Source: Bacteroidota bacterium
GTDB taxonomy: Bacteria; Bacteroidota; Bacteroidia; Flavobacteriales; Flavobacteriaceae
Reading direction: 5' to 3'
Assembly (NCBI GenBank): GCA_027619415.1
Contig: JAQCFO010000011.1
Location: 1 to 50,688, forward strand
DNA: 50,688 nucleotides
The first letter of the stretch is position 1. Every line of letters begins with the position of its first letter. The translations under genes were made by a program, and so were the position numbers. The notes beneath the pieces are model-generated. The model saw only the letters and a program-made list of their open reading frames with translations, was not told where the DNA came from and made no database searches. This document shows positions 1 through 8,404 of this stretch, piece after piece.

Positions 1-216
1 ATTATATAAAGATTAATATTATTTTTTAAAGTTAGTAATTATATTACTTATAGGATTTAAATAAATGTTAGGGTTTAATTGAATAATAAACACAAGTTTT
101 TTACTGTGCGTCGTAATCAAGTGCACTATTTAGTTATTCTTTGAGTTTTAATTATTTGATATGTGAATTTATAATTTTTTTAATCCTATTCCGTTTCTTT
201 TTCTATAATATTAAAT

Positions 217-224
217 TAAATTTG
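217..224 (+). promoter_or_regulatory. candidate -7 promoter box for DUF2452 gene
   Basis: The bases TAAATTTG match the Bacteroidota -7 consensus TAnnTTTG exactly. Nineteen bases upstream sits TTTC (194-197), one mismatch from the -33 TTTG. The start codon at 237 would leave a leader of only a few bases. Such 8-mers also arise by chance in DNA this AT-rich, so support is modest. The rest of 1-236 shows no gene. Confidence 0.35.
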
Positions 225-236
225 AATTTTTAATTT

Positions 237-638
237 ATGTCAAAGAAAAAACCTGATAATATAGTTTACGATTCTTTAAATGAAAAGTATGATGCTCATC
301 TTCTGCCATATGGAAGTAATGTTGGTGCTCCATATATTAAAATTGAAGATAATAAAAGTTGGAAAGAAAGAGGAGTATGGAAAGTAAACAAGAATATCAG
401 TTTAAAATTCACTGAATTAAAAAAGCAATACCAAAATTTGTTAGATGATTATAAGTGGAATGAAATTATTTATAACTCTAAGTTCTCTTTTGAGCCTTTA
501 ATAGGAGAAAAATATTTTCTTTATTTAAACGATAACGAAACTTATTTTTTGTCATTAATAAACCCAGACTCTTGGAATAAAACTTTTGTTGGAGAATTTG
601 AATTGAACTCTGAAAACAAATGGATTAAAATTAACTGA
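237..638 (+). CDS. DUF2452 family protein
   Basis: A 133-residue soluble protein. It opens with KPDNIVYD, followed by a conserved YGSNVGAP stretch and a W-rich middle, which I recognise as the DUF2452 family found widely in Flavobacteriia; its function is unknown. There is no signal peptide or membrane segment. A -7-like box lies at 217-224. The 3' end overlaps the convergent epimerase gene by 8 bases (stop codons at 636-638 on plus and 631-633 on minus). The first ATG after the promoter-like box fits the conserved N-terminus, so the start is likely right. The family call rests on memory of the pattern. Confidence 0.8.
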   Translation: MSKKKPDNIVYDSLNEKYDAHLLPYGSNVGAPYIKIEDNKSWKERGVWKVNKNISLKFTELKKQYQNLLDDYKWNEIIYNSKFSFEPLIGEKYFLYLNDNETYFLSLINPDSWNKTFVGEFELNSENKWIKIN

Positions 639-1545
639 AAACTTTATCCAAAGTTTCTTTAAGTCCAAAATTACATGACCATCCCCAATCTTTAATTGAA
701 CTTGAATCATCAATTTCTTTAGGCCAGGAATTAGCAATTTCTTGTCGAAAATCAGGTTTGTAATTGATTTTAATATTAAAACCTCTAGATTTTATTTGAT
801 CTTCAAGTTCAGATGGTGTAATACTAAATCCACTAATATTATATGAGGATGATATTGTAAGTTTTTTTCTCTCTACAGACATTAGTTTTACCGCAGCATC
901 AATGGCATCATCTATGTACATCATAGGTAATCTGGTTTCTTTACTTAAGAAACAGGTGTAATCTGATTTATTTTTAGCTGCGTTAAGCATTTCAATTATA
1001 TAATCTGTAGTTCCTCCACCAGGTAATGTGTCAGTTGATATAATCCCCGGATATCTCAAAGATCTAATGTCTAAACCGAATTTACGAGAGTAATAGCTTG
1101 ATAATTTTTCACCTGCTAGCTTTGAAACCCCATATATAGTTTCAGGATTCATACTAGGATTTTGAGGAACAAAATCTAAATTGGAATCAGTTCCAAAAAC
1201 AGCAATTGAACTCGGCCAAAATATATTTTTTATATTATTATCTACAGAAATTTCAACAATATTTTGAAAGCTATTCATATTTACATTCCATGAAATAAAC
1301 GGATTTTTTTCTCCGTTAGCAGAAAGTATAGCAACTAGATGATAGATTGTATTTATCTCATATTTTTTTACTAATAGATCTAACCTTTCTTTGTTTAATA
1401 CATCAGCCTTTTCAAACTCACAAGAAAGTTTTTCGTGTGGATTTCTTATATCTGTTGCTAAAACAAAAGTATCAGATTTTTTAAAGTATTTTATAAACTC
1501 AAGACCTAATTGACCCAGAGCTCCTGTTATTAGTATTCTGTCCAT
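631..1545 (-). CDS. epimerase-type L-threonine 3-dehydrogenase
   Basis: A 304-residue extended short-chain dehydrogenase. The N-terminus has the Rossmann motif GALGQLG (residues 8-14). The catalytic triad is visible as the Ser pair in PSSIAVFG (112-113) and YGVSK (Tyr138, Lys142). Enzymes of this subfamily oxidise L-threonine to 2-amino-3-ketobutyrate with NAD+ in the cytosol. The choice of threonine dehydrogenase over a sugar epimerase rests on context: the gene is head to head, 45 bases away, with kbl, whose enzyme consumes that product. Together they form the two-step route from threonine to glycine and acetyl-CoA. A sugar-nucleotide epimerase cannot be excluded from motifs alone. Confidence 0.82.
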   Translation of the reverse strand: MDRILITGALGQLGLEFIKYFKKSDTFVLATDIRNPHEKLSCEFEKADVLNKERLDLLVKKYEINTIYHLVAILSANGEKNPFISWNVNMNSFQNIVEISVDNNIKNIFWPSSIAVFGTDSNLDFVPQNPSMNPETIYGVSKLAGEKLSSYYSRKFGLDIRSLRYPGIISTDTLPGGGTTDYIIEMLNAAKNKSDYTCFLSKETRLPMMYIDDAIDAAVKLMSVERKKLTISSSYNISGFSITPSELEDQIKSRGFNIKINYKPDFRQEIANSWPKEIDDSSSIKDWGWSCNFGLKETLDKVFS

Positions 1546-1590
1546 TTATTTAAAATAATAGTTTATTTTTATTCAAATTAATTTTACCAA

Positions 1591-2781
1591 ATGTACGAAT
1601 CTATAAAGAATAGACTTAAGCTTGAATTAGAGGATATTAAAAATTCTGGTCGTTATAAAAGCGAAAGAATTATTGAATCTAAGCAGAATTCTAACATTGA
1701 AGTTAATCAAGGTAAAAATGTTTTGAATTTTTGTGCAAATAATTATTTAGGATTAGCATCAAACCCTCTAGTTATACAAAAAGCTAAGGACACATTGGAT
1801 TCTCATGGATTTGGGATGGCATCTGTTAGATTTATATGTGGAACTCAAGATATTCATAAAGCTCTAGAAAGTAAAATTTCTAAATTTCTAGGAACAGAAG
1901 ATACTATTTTATACGCAGCTGCTTTCGATGCTAATGGAGGCTTGTTTGAACCCCTGTTTGATGCCCAAGACGCAATCATTAGTGATTCATTAAATCATGC
2001 TTCTATTATTGATGGTGTTAGGTTATGTAAAGCACAGAGGTTTAGGTATAAGCATAATAGTATGATTGATTTAGAGTCTCAACTTAAAAAAACTAATAAA
2101 TGCAGAAATAGAATAATTGTAACAGATGGGGTTTTTTCAATGGATGGAACTTTAGCTCAATTAGATAAAATCTGTAATCTAGCTAAAAAATACGATGCAA
2201 TTGTTATGTCAGATGAATGTCATTCAACTGGATTTATAGGAAAAAATGGTAGAGGAGTTCATGAAGAATTAGGGGTAATGGGTAGTGTAGATATTATAAC
2301 CGGTACTCTTGGAAAAGCTCTTGGAGGTGCTTCTGGAGGTTTTACAAGTGGTCCAAAAGAAATCATAGAAATACTTAGACAGAAATCTAGACCATATTTA
2401 TTTTCTAATACACTAGCTCCATCTATAGTTGGGGCATCTCTAGCGGTTTTAGATATTCTTGAATCCGACAATTCTTTTTTGAATAAGTTAAAAAGTAATA
2501 CCAAGATTTTTAGAGAAGGTATGTTGAAATTAGGCTTTGACATTAAGTCTGGTAATCATCCAATAGTCCCTGTAATGCTTTACGATGATCATTTAGCCCA
2601 AAAAATGTCAGCTGAACTTTTAGATATGGGTATTTATGTAATTGGTTTCTTTTTCCCTGTAGTTCCAAAAGGAGAAGCGCGAATCAGAGTTCAATTATCA
2701 GCTTCTCATTCTACTATTCAAATTAATCAGGCGTTAAACGCATTTAAAAAAATTGGAAAAAAATTAGGGGTAATTAATTAG
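1591..2781 (+). CDS. kbl: glycine C-acetyltransferase (2-amino-3-ketobutyrate CoA ligase)
   Basis: A 396-residue alpha-oxoamine synthase of PLP fold type I. The PLP lysine is Lys242 in GTLGKALGG, and the cofactor aspartate and histidine lie in SDECHSTG (208-214). The glycine-rich SGGFTSG follows. The enzyme cleaves 2-amino-3-ketobutyrate with CoA to glycine and acetyl-CoA, or runs in reverse. Close relatives are KAS-type synthases such as BioF and HemA. The length, the GFGMASVRFICGT stretch and the divergent threonine dehydrogenase favour Kbl. The start codon is 45 bases from the divergent gene, so both probably share a control region. Confidence 0.93.
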   Translation: MYESIKNRLKLELEDIKNSGRYKSERIIESKQNSNIEVNQGKNVLNFCANNYLGLASNPLVIQKAKDTLDSHGFGMASVRFICGTQDIHKALESKISKFLGTEDTILYAAAFDANGGLFEPLFDAQDAIISDSLNHASIIDGVRLCKAQRFRYKHNSMIDLESQLKKTNKCRNRIIVTDGVFSMDGTLAQLDKICNLAKKYDAIVMSDECHSTGFIGKNGRGVHEELGVMGSVDIITGTLGKALGGASGGFTSGPKEIIEILRQKSRPYLFSNTLAPSIVGASLAVLDILESDNSFLNKLKSNTKIFREGMLKLGFDIKSGNHPIVPVMLYDDHLAQKMSAELLDMGIYVIGFFFPVVPKGEARIRVQLSASHSTIQINQALNAFKKIGKKLGVIN

Positions 2782-2812
2782 AGTTTAGAAAAACGAAGTT
2801 GTAATAAATATT

Positions 2813-2965
2813 TTAAAGGCTACTTTTGGTTACGTAATATCTCCAACCTATCAAAAGAAGTTGAAATTTTGAAGCTTTAATTGGATCTATTCCTTTTTTA
2901 GTAAGACTAGGTAGGATTAATCTATTAAAATATGCTATAATTTTAAATATTTTTTTCATATTCAT
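2813..2965 (-). CDS. short conserved basic protein, 50 residues
   Basis: A short gene read by hand from the minus strand between kbl and the antiporter. ATG at 2965-2963 gives 50 residues beginning MNMKKIFKIIAYF, then ILPSLTKKGIDP and LLLIGWRYYVTKSSL, with a TAA at 2815-2813. A second in-frame ATG (2959) would give 48 residues. I recall short flavobacterial proteins with the same plan (basic start, LPS-TKK, ASKFQ, IGWRYYVT end), often named SsrA-binding protein in databases. It is far too short to be SmpB itself. It has a hydrophobic patch but no clear membrane span. The codons make a coherent conserved-looking protein, so I call it real; function unknown. Confidence 0.7.
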   Translation of the reverse strand: MNMKKIFKIIAYFNRLILPSLTKKGIDPIKASKFQLLLIGWRYYVTKSSL

Positions 2966-3006
2966 CCAATATACAATTCATGTGTTATATTTACAAATTT
3001 TAAAAT

Positions 3007-3948
3007 ATGGATATAAACTCTATTTACTTATTACTAGCTGGTTTAGTTATTCTTGTTTTAGGAGCAAATTTATTATTAAAATCTGCTGTTTCAATTTCTT
3101 TAAAATTTAATGTTCCTAGACTTTTAATTGGATTAACTGTAGTGTCTTTGGCAACATCTGCCCCTGAATTAATAATAAGTATTAAATCAGCATTAATTGG
3201 TTCTCCAGATTTAGCAATTTCCAACGTAGTTGGTTCAAATATTGCTAATATAGGATTGGTACTGGGTTTAACCATATTGTTTTCTCCAATTAATATTACT
3301 AAAGATATTTATAATTATAGTTGGCCAATTCTGATGTTTTCGGCAATTTACTTTTTTATCATTATATCAGATAAAACAATAAATAATTTTGAAGGAGTTA
3401 TTTTAATTATTTTTTTAATTATTACAATTTCTTTTTTAATAAAAAATCAACATAATAATGAAGAAGAGGTTGATTTAGAAGTTAAGCCCGTTGAATCTAT
3501 GTCACAATCTTTTTTGTACTTAATAGTGGGAGGATTTTTTCTTTATTTAGGTTCAGATTGGTTTATTTCTGGCGCGATAGATTTAGCTATTACATTTGGT
3601 GTTAGTGAAAGAATTATTGGGATCACGATTGTATCAATCGGCACAAGTATTCCTGAGTTGGCAACTTCAATGATTGCAGCTTATAATAAAGAAAAGAGCA
3701 TCTCGATAGGGAATTTATTGGGATCTAATATATTTAATGTCTTTGCAGTTTTAGGAATTACATCAATTATTTCTCCTTTAACAGTCAATGATGTAAATAT
3801 TGTAAACTTTGATATTTACGTGATGTTGTTTTTTTCAGCAATTATTTTACCGCTAATCTTCTTTCCGAAAAAGTTTGTACTTGGAAGAGTGGAAGGTCTT
3901 ATGATCTTATCTTTTTATTTAGGTTATATATATTACATTTTAATGTAA
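3007..3948 (+). CDS. calcium/sodium antiporter, YrbG-type CaCA family
   Basis: A 313-residue inner membrane exchanger with about ten hydrophobic segments in two inverted halves joined by an acidic cytosolic loop (HNNEEEVDLEVKPVE). Each half carries the alpha-repeat signature of the cation:Ca2+ exchanger family: TSAPELIIS with GSNIANIGL in the first, TSIPELATS with GSNIFNVFAVLG in the second. The two glutamates in the PEL motifs are the expected cation ligands. It most likely exports Ca2+ in exchange for Na+ or H+. The first ATG gives a proper first helix. A bidirectional terminator lies straight after the stop. Confidence 0.9.
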   Translation: MDINSIYLLLAGLVILVLGANLLLKSAVSISLKFNVPRLLIGLTVVSLATSAPELIISIKSALIGSPDLAISNVVGSNIANIGLVLGLTILFSPINITKDIYNYSWPILMFSAIYFFIIISDKTINNFEGVILIIFLIITISFLIKNQHNNEEEVDLEVKPVESMSQSFLYLIVGGFFLYLGSDWFISGAIDLAITFGVSERIIGITIVSIGTSIPELATSMIAAYNKEKSISIGNLLGSNIFNVFAVLGITSIISPLTVNDVNIVNFDIYVMLFFSAIILPLIFFPKKFVLGRVEGLMILSFYLGYIYYILM

Positions 3949-3980
3949 AAAAAAGCATCTAAGAAATTAGATGCTTTTTT
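3949..3980. terminator. bidirectional intrinsic terminator
   Basis: A perfect 14-bp inverted repeat (AAAAAAGCATCTAA at 3949-3962 and its complement at 3967-3980) encloses a GAAA loop. The run of A on one side and T on the other gives a U-tract in either direction. It sits between the convergent antiporter and glutamine synthetase genes and should end both transcripts. Confidence 0.93.
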
Positions 3981-3997
3981 AACAGTATTTATATAAG

Positions 3998-5008
3998 TTA
4001 AAACTTTGCAGATTTAACAGTTTTTATTATTCTTCCAGCTATTTTGTATGGATCACCATTCGAAGCTGGTCTTCTGTCTTCCAACCAACCTTTCCATCCT
4101 TGCTCTACAGTAATAATTGGGATTCTAATTGATGCTCCTCTATCAGAAATCCCATAACTAAAGTCATTTATAGATGCAGTTTCGTGTTGACCAGTTAATC
4201 TTTGACTATTAAACTCACCATAAACATCAATATGTTCCTTTACAACAGGTCTGAAAGCTTCACAAACTGCTTCATATGTTTTTTGAGAACTACATGTTCT
4301 TAGTAAAGTATTGGAGAAATTTGCATGCATTCCACTTCCGTTCCAATCTCCTTTAATAGGCTTAGGATGGTATTCTATGTAGTACCCAAATTTTTCAGTC
4401 AATCTGTCTAAAAGGTATCTTGCTATCCAAATTTCATCTCCAGCTTTCTTTGCTCCTTTAGCAAACAACTGAAATTCCCATTGACCACTAGCTACTTCTT
4501 GATTTATTCCTTCAAAATTTAATCCAGCTTCAATACATTGATCTGCATGCTCTTCAACTAATTCTCTACCATGTGTGTTTTTACCACCTACAGAACAATA
4601 GTACATTCCTTGAGGACCAGGATATCCACCCACTGGAAAACCTAAAGGAAGTTGAGTGACGGAATCCATGATAAAGTATTCCTGTTCAAAACCAAACCAA
4701 AAATCATCATCATCATCATCTATAGAAGCTCTTGCATTAGATTCATGAGCCTCTCCTTTAGCGTTTAAAACTTCTGTCATAACCAAGTAGCCATTAATGC
4801 GATCAGGATCAGGATAAATTGCTACAGGTTTAAGTAAGCAATCTGAAGAATCACCTTTTGCTTGTTTTGTAGATGAACCGTCAAAAGACCATACTGGACA
4901 ATCTTCAATTTTACCACTAAAATTATCAATAACTTTAGTTTTACTTCTCATATTTTGGGTAGGCTTGTAACCATCTAACCAAATATATTCTAACTTTGAC
5001 TTACTCAT
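3998..5008 (-). CDS. glnA: glutamine synthetase, GSII (eukaryotic-like) type
   Basis: A 336-residue cytosolic enzyme joining ammonia to glutamate at the cost of ATP. It is the short GSII form, not the roughly 470-residue GSI or 730-residue GSIII. Markers seen are the beta-grasp start with EYIWLDGY, WSFDGSST, the EQEYF metal ligands (Glu108, Glu110), GGKNTHGRELVEEH and GMHANFS. Just before EQE is a run of six aspartates (97-102) coded by six identical GAT triplets. GSII lacks the adenylylation tyrosine loop of GSI, so control is probably by transcription or PII. The ammonium transporter and PII gene lie 6 kb away, not in the same operon. The 265-base gap upstream holds no gene. Confidence 0.93.
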   Translation of the reverse strand: MSKSKLEYIWLDGYKPTQNMRSKTKVIDNFSGKIEDCPVWSFDGSSTKQAKGDSSDCLLKPVAIYPDPDRINGYLVMTEVLNAKGEAHESNARASIDDDDDDFWFGFEQEYFIMDSVTQLPLGFPVGGYPGPQGMYYCSVGGKNTHGRELVEEHADQCIEAGLNFEGINQEVASGQWEFQLFAKGAKKAGDEIWIARYLLDRLTEKFGYYIEYHPKPIKGDWNGSGMHANFSNTLLRTCSSQKTYEAVCEAFRPVVKEHIDVYGEFNSQRLTGQHETASINDFSYGISDRGASIRIPIITVEQGWKGWLEDRRPASNGDPYKIAGRIIKTVKSAKF

Positions 5009-5250
5009 TTTTATAATAATTTTACGATTTAATCATATAAAAATAAAATATAATTTTGAATATTTTAGTTTAACATATTTAAAAGATATAAACAATATTC
5101 ATTTTTATGAATTATATATTTTTTTTATTGAAAATCGAAGATTTTATAATTTTAACAATCAAAAATAAATATTTTGATAAAATATAAAATTTAAATTTTT
5201 ACAATCAATTATCAAAATAAAATTAATTTTAATTGATAATCTTTTACATG

Positions 5251-5258
5251 TATCTTTG
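5251..5258 (+). promoter_or_regulatory. candidate -7 promoter box for purM operon
   Basis: TATCTTTG matches TAnnTTTG, 15 bases before the purM ATG. The expected -33 position holds TTTA rather than TTTG. This is the only strong match near the head of the purM-prfA-pyrF run. Confidence 0.45.
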
Positions 5259-5273
5259 TGTTTATAATTAACA

Positions 5274-6452
5274 ATGAGTTCAAAATTGTCCAATAGATAT
5301 ATGCAAAGAGGCGTCTCAGCCGATAAGACAGATGTCCATAATGCTATAAAGAATATTGACAAAGGTTTGTTCCCAAAAGCTTTTTGTAAAATTGTTCCAG
5401 ATTATTTGTCAAATGACCCTGATTATTGCATAGTCATGCATGCTGACGGCGCTGGGACTAAGTCTTCTTTAGCTTATGTTTACTGGAAAGAAACAGGTGA
5501 TATTTCTGTTTGGAAAGGTATTGCACAGGATGCTTTAGTTATGAATTTGGACGATTTATTATGCGTAGGTGTAACAGATAATATTTTATTGTCTTCAACT
5601 ATTGGAAGAAATAAGAATTTAATTTCAGGGGAGGTTATTAAAGCTATTATAGAGGGTACTGAAGAATTAATTAAAGAAATGTCATCTTATGGTGTTAATA
5701 TTAAATCTACTGGAGGAGAAACTGCAGATGTTGGGGATTTGGTTAGAACAATTATTGTTGATTCCACTGTTGTAGCTAGAATAAAAAGGTCTAATGTTAT
5801 TGATAATGCAAATATTTCTGAAGGAGATGTCATTGTGGGGCTATCATCTTTTGGTCAAGCGAATTATGAAAAGTTTTATAACGGCGGGATGGGAAGTAAT
5901 GGATTAACATCTGCTCGCCATGATGTTTTTAATAAGAGTTTAATTGATAAGTATCCTGAAAGTTTTGATCCAAAAGTTCTAAAAGAACTAATTTATTCTG
6001 GGTCGTTCAATATTGATGAAAAAATTAATGGGTTAGAAGTTGATGCAGGAAAATTAGTTCTGTCTCCAACTAGGACTTATGCTCCTATTGTGAAAAAAAT
6101 TTTAGATCAGTTTGATTCAAAAACAATTCACGGAATGATTCATTGTAGTGGGGGAGCGCAAACTAAAATCTTACATTTTATTGACGACTTACATATTGTA
6201 AAAGATAATTTATTTAAAACCCCTCCTTTATTTAAAATCATTCAAAGTGAGTCGAATACTTCCTGGGAAGAAATGTATAAAGTTTTTAATATGGGACATA
6301 GAATGGAATTATATGTTAAACCAGATAGTGCAAAAAAAATAATAGAAATTTCAAAATCTTTTGGAGTTGATGCAAAAGTTATTGGTAGGGTAGAAAGCAG
6401 TAAAGAAAAAAAATTGACAATTAGCACTGAGAATGGGATCTATAATTATTAA
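5274..6452 (+). CDS. purM: phosphoribosylformylglycinamidine cyclo-ligase (AIR synthetase)
   Basis: A 392-residue cytosolic enzyme of purine synthesis. It closes FGAM to aminoimidazole ribotide using ATP. It has the PurM fold markers: GVSADKTDVHNAI near the start, HADGAGTKSS, the catalytic-loop DDLLCVGV, GGETADVGDLVR and, towards the end, HCSGGAQTKI. It is about 45 residues longer than the E. coli enzyme, as I expect for the Bacteroidota form. It begins the run purM-prfA-pyrF-hydrolase. An inverted repeat spans its stop codon (6436-6459). Confidence 0.92.
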   Translation: MSSKLSNRYMQRGVSADKTDVHNAIKNIDKGLFPKAFCKIVPDYLSNDPDYCIVMHADGAGTKSSLAYVYWKETGDISVWKGIAQDALVMNLDDLLCVGVTDNILLSSTIGRNKNLISGEVIKAIIEGTEELIKEMSSYGVNIKSTGGETADVGDLVRTIIVDSTVVARIKRSNVIDNANISEGDVIVGLSSFGQANYEKFYNGGMGSNGLTSARHDVFNKSLIDKYPESFDPKVLKELIYSGSFNIDEKINGLEVDAGKLVLSPTRTYAPIVKKILDQFDSKTIHGMIHCSGGAQTKILHFIDDLHIVKDNLFKTPPLFKIIQSESNTSWEEMYKVFNMGHRMELYVKPDSAKKIIEISKSFGVDAKVIGRVESSKEKKLTISTENGIYNY

Positions 6453-6459
6453 TAGATCC
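6436..6459. repeat. inverted repeat spanning the purM stop codon
   Basis: GGATCTAT (6436-6443) and ATAGATCC (6452-6459) are perfect 8-bp arms around an 8-base AT loop. The purM stop codon lies at the end of the loop. No T-run follows, so it does not look like an ordinary terminator. It could modulate purM-prfA read-through or protect an mRNA end. Confidence 0.5.
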
Positions 6460-6492
6460 TTCATAAAAAAATAAAGTATTTTTATAAAAATA

Positions 6493-7572
6493 ATGTTAGA
6501 TAAATTAAACATAATACAACAAAAATTTAACGAGGTTTCGGATCTTATTATTCAACCTGACATCATTTTAGATCAAAAGAGGTATATCAGTTTAAATAAA
6601 GATTACAAAGAATTAGGTTTAATAATTGAAAAGAAGAACTTATACGAAGAGTTCCTTTTAAATATTGAAGAAGCTGAAGATATATGTAAAAATGAGAAGG
6701 ATAAGGAAATGATAGAAATGGCTTCAGAACAGCTTAGTGAAGCTAAAAAGAAAATCTCTATTTTGGAGGAAGAAATAAAATTTCTATTAATTCCTAAAGA
6801 TCCTGATGATTCAAAAAATGTAGTTATTGAATTAAGGGCTGGAACTGGTGGAGATGAAGCTAGTATTTTTGCAGGAGATTTATTTAGAATGTACGCTAAA
6901 TTCTGTGAAGGTAAAGGTTGGAAAGTGAGTTTGGTAGATTCTAATCCAGGCACATCAGGTGGGTATAAAGAGATAATTTTCGAAGTCTCAGGGAAAGATG
7001 ATATATATGGAGTGTTAAAATTTGAATCTGGAGTTCATCGGGTTCAAAGAGTCCCTCAAACAGAAACTCAAGGTAGAGTACATACTTCAGCTGCTACTGT
7101 CATGGTATTGCCAGAAGCAGAAGAATTTGATGTTGAAATCAATATGAATGATGTAAGAATTGATTATTTCTGCTCTTCAGGTCCTGGCGGTCAATCTGTT
7201 AACACAACTTATTCAGCTGTTAGGTTGACGCATACTCCAACTGGAATTGTAGCTCAGTGTCAGGATCAAAAATCTCAACATAAAAATAAGGATAAAGCTT
7301 TGAAAGTTTTGAGATCTCGTTTGTATGAATTAGAACTAAACAAAAAACTTGAAGCAGATTCTTTAAAAAGAAACTCAATGGTTTCTTCTGGAGATAGATC
7401 AGCAAAAATTAGAACTTATAATTACCCTCAAGGAAGAGTTACAGATCATAGAATAGGATTAACTTTATATGATCTTCAGAATATTGTTAATGGTGATATT
7501 CAAAAAATTATTGATGAATTAAAGCTAGTGCAAAACACAGAGATGCTAAAAAATTCAGAAGAAGTGTTTTAA
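6493..7572 (+). CDS. prfA: peptide chain release factor 1
   Basis: A 359-residue class I release factor that reads UAA and UAG and triggers peptide release on the ribosome. The catalytic GGQ is at 232-234 within [12 protein letters not shown]. The stop-reading motif is PQT at 188-190, of the PxT type, which separates RF1 from the SPF-type RF2. An N-terminal coiled-coil domain fills about residues 1-110. Length is normal for the family. The gene lies 40 bases after purM and 10 bases before pyrF, so it is probably cotranscribed. Confidence 0.96.
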   Translation: MLDKLNIIQQKFNEVSDLIIQPDIILDQKRYISLNKDYKELGLIIEKKNLYEEFLLNIEEAEDICKNEKDKEMIEMASEQLSEAKKKISILEEEIKFLLIPKDPDDSKNVVIELRAGTGGDEASIFAGDLFRMYAKFCEGKGWKVSLVDSNPGTSGGYKEIIFEVSGKDDIYGVLKFESGVHRVQRVPQTETQGRVHTSAATVMVLPEAEEFDVEINMNDVRIDYFCSSGPGGQSVNTTYSAVRLTHTPTGIVAQCQDQKSQHKNKDKALKVLRSRLYELELNKKLEADSLKRNSMVSSGDRSAKIRTYNYPQGRVTDHRIGLTLYDLQNIVNGDIQKIIDELKLVQNTEMLKNSEEVF

Positions 7573-7582
7573 TTAAATAAAT

Positions 7583-8404
7583 ATGAATTTAGAGAATTTA
7601 GAAAATCAAATTAAGTTTAAAAAATCATTTTTATGCTTAGGTTTAGATTCTGATATTTCAAAAATTCCAACTCATTTATTAAAAGAAAAAGATCCAATTT
7701 TTGTATTTAATAAATATTTAGTAGATTCTTTAAATAAATTAATTGTAGCTGTAAAAATTAATACAGCTTTTTACGAAGCTAACGGCTCGAAAGGATGGAT
7801 TACTTTAGAAAAAACAATTAATTATATTAATGAAAATTATCCAGAGCTCTATACGATTGCCGATGCTAAAAGAGGAGATATTGGCAATACTTCTGATAAA
7901 TATGCTCAAGCTTTTTTTAAAACTTTAGATTTTGATTCTATAACAGTTTCGCCTTATATGGGAAGTGATTCTATAGAGCCATTTTTAAAATATAAAAACA
8001 AACAAACTATTTTATTAGCACTTACTTCAAACAAAGGTGCAGAAGACTTTCAATTGTTTCCAAATTTAGAAAATAGTTTATTCGAAAGAGTTTTAAATAA
8101 GTCAAAGCAATGGGAAAATTCTCATAACCTAATGTATGTAGTCGGCGCTACGAAATCAGAGTACTTAAAAGATATTCGTAAAATTGTTCCAAACAATTTT
8201 TTACTTATTCCAGGTGTTGGTGCTCAGGGTGGGAGTCTTAAAGAAACTTTTGAAAATGGTGCAAATAACAAAATTGGTTTACTTATAAATTCATCAAGAT
8301 CTATTATTTATGCTAGTGTTAATGAAGATTATTTAATTGAAGCTTTTAAAGTAGCAAGTGTAATTCAAAAAGAGATGAAAACCTTATTAGTTCGTTATGA
8401 TTAA
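7583..8404 (+). CDS. pyrF: orotidine 5'-phosphate decarboxylase, type 2
   Basis: A 273-residue cytosolic enzyme making UMP from OMP, the last step of de novo pyrimidine synthesis. The catalytic lysine network is in DAKRGDIGNT (Asp94, Lys96, Asp99). The length, and the CLGLDSD start, match the long type 2 subfamily rather than the roughly 230-residue E. coli form. A second pyrimidine gene, pyrD, is 38 kb away. The stop codon overlaps the start of the following hydrolase by 8 bases, which suggests coupled translation. Confidence 0.94.
   Translation: MNLENLENQIKFKKSFLCLGLDSDISKIPTHLLKEKDPIFVFNKYLVDSLNKLIVAVKINTAFYEANGSKGWITLEKTINYINENYPELYTIADAKRGDIGNTSDKYAQAFFKTLDFDSITVSPYMGSDSIEPFLKYKNKQTILLALTSNKGAEDFQLFPNLENSLFERVLNKSKQWENSHNLMYVVGATKSEYLKDIRKIVPNNFLLIPGVGAQGGSLKETFENGANNKIGLLINSSRSIIYASVNEDYLIEAFKVASVIQKEMKTLLVRYD

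Noticed and set aside
5009-5273. AT-rich gap as an origin or phage site
   Set aside because: No DnaA boxes, repeats or tRNA end were found; it is only AT-rich intergenic DNA between divergent genes.
5159-5362. 67-residue minus-strand frame before purM
   Set aside because: It overlaps the first 89 bases of purM and is mostly low-complexity AT-rich sequence.
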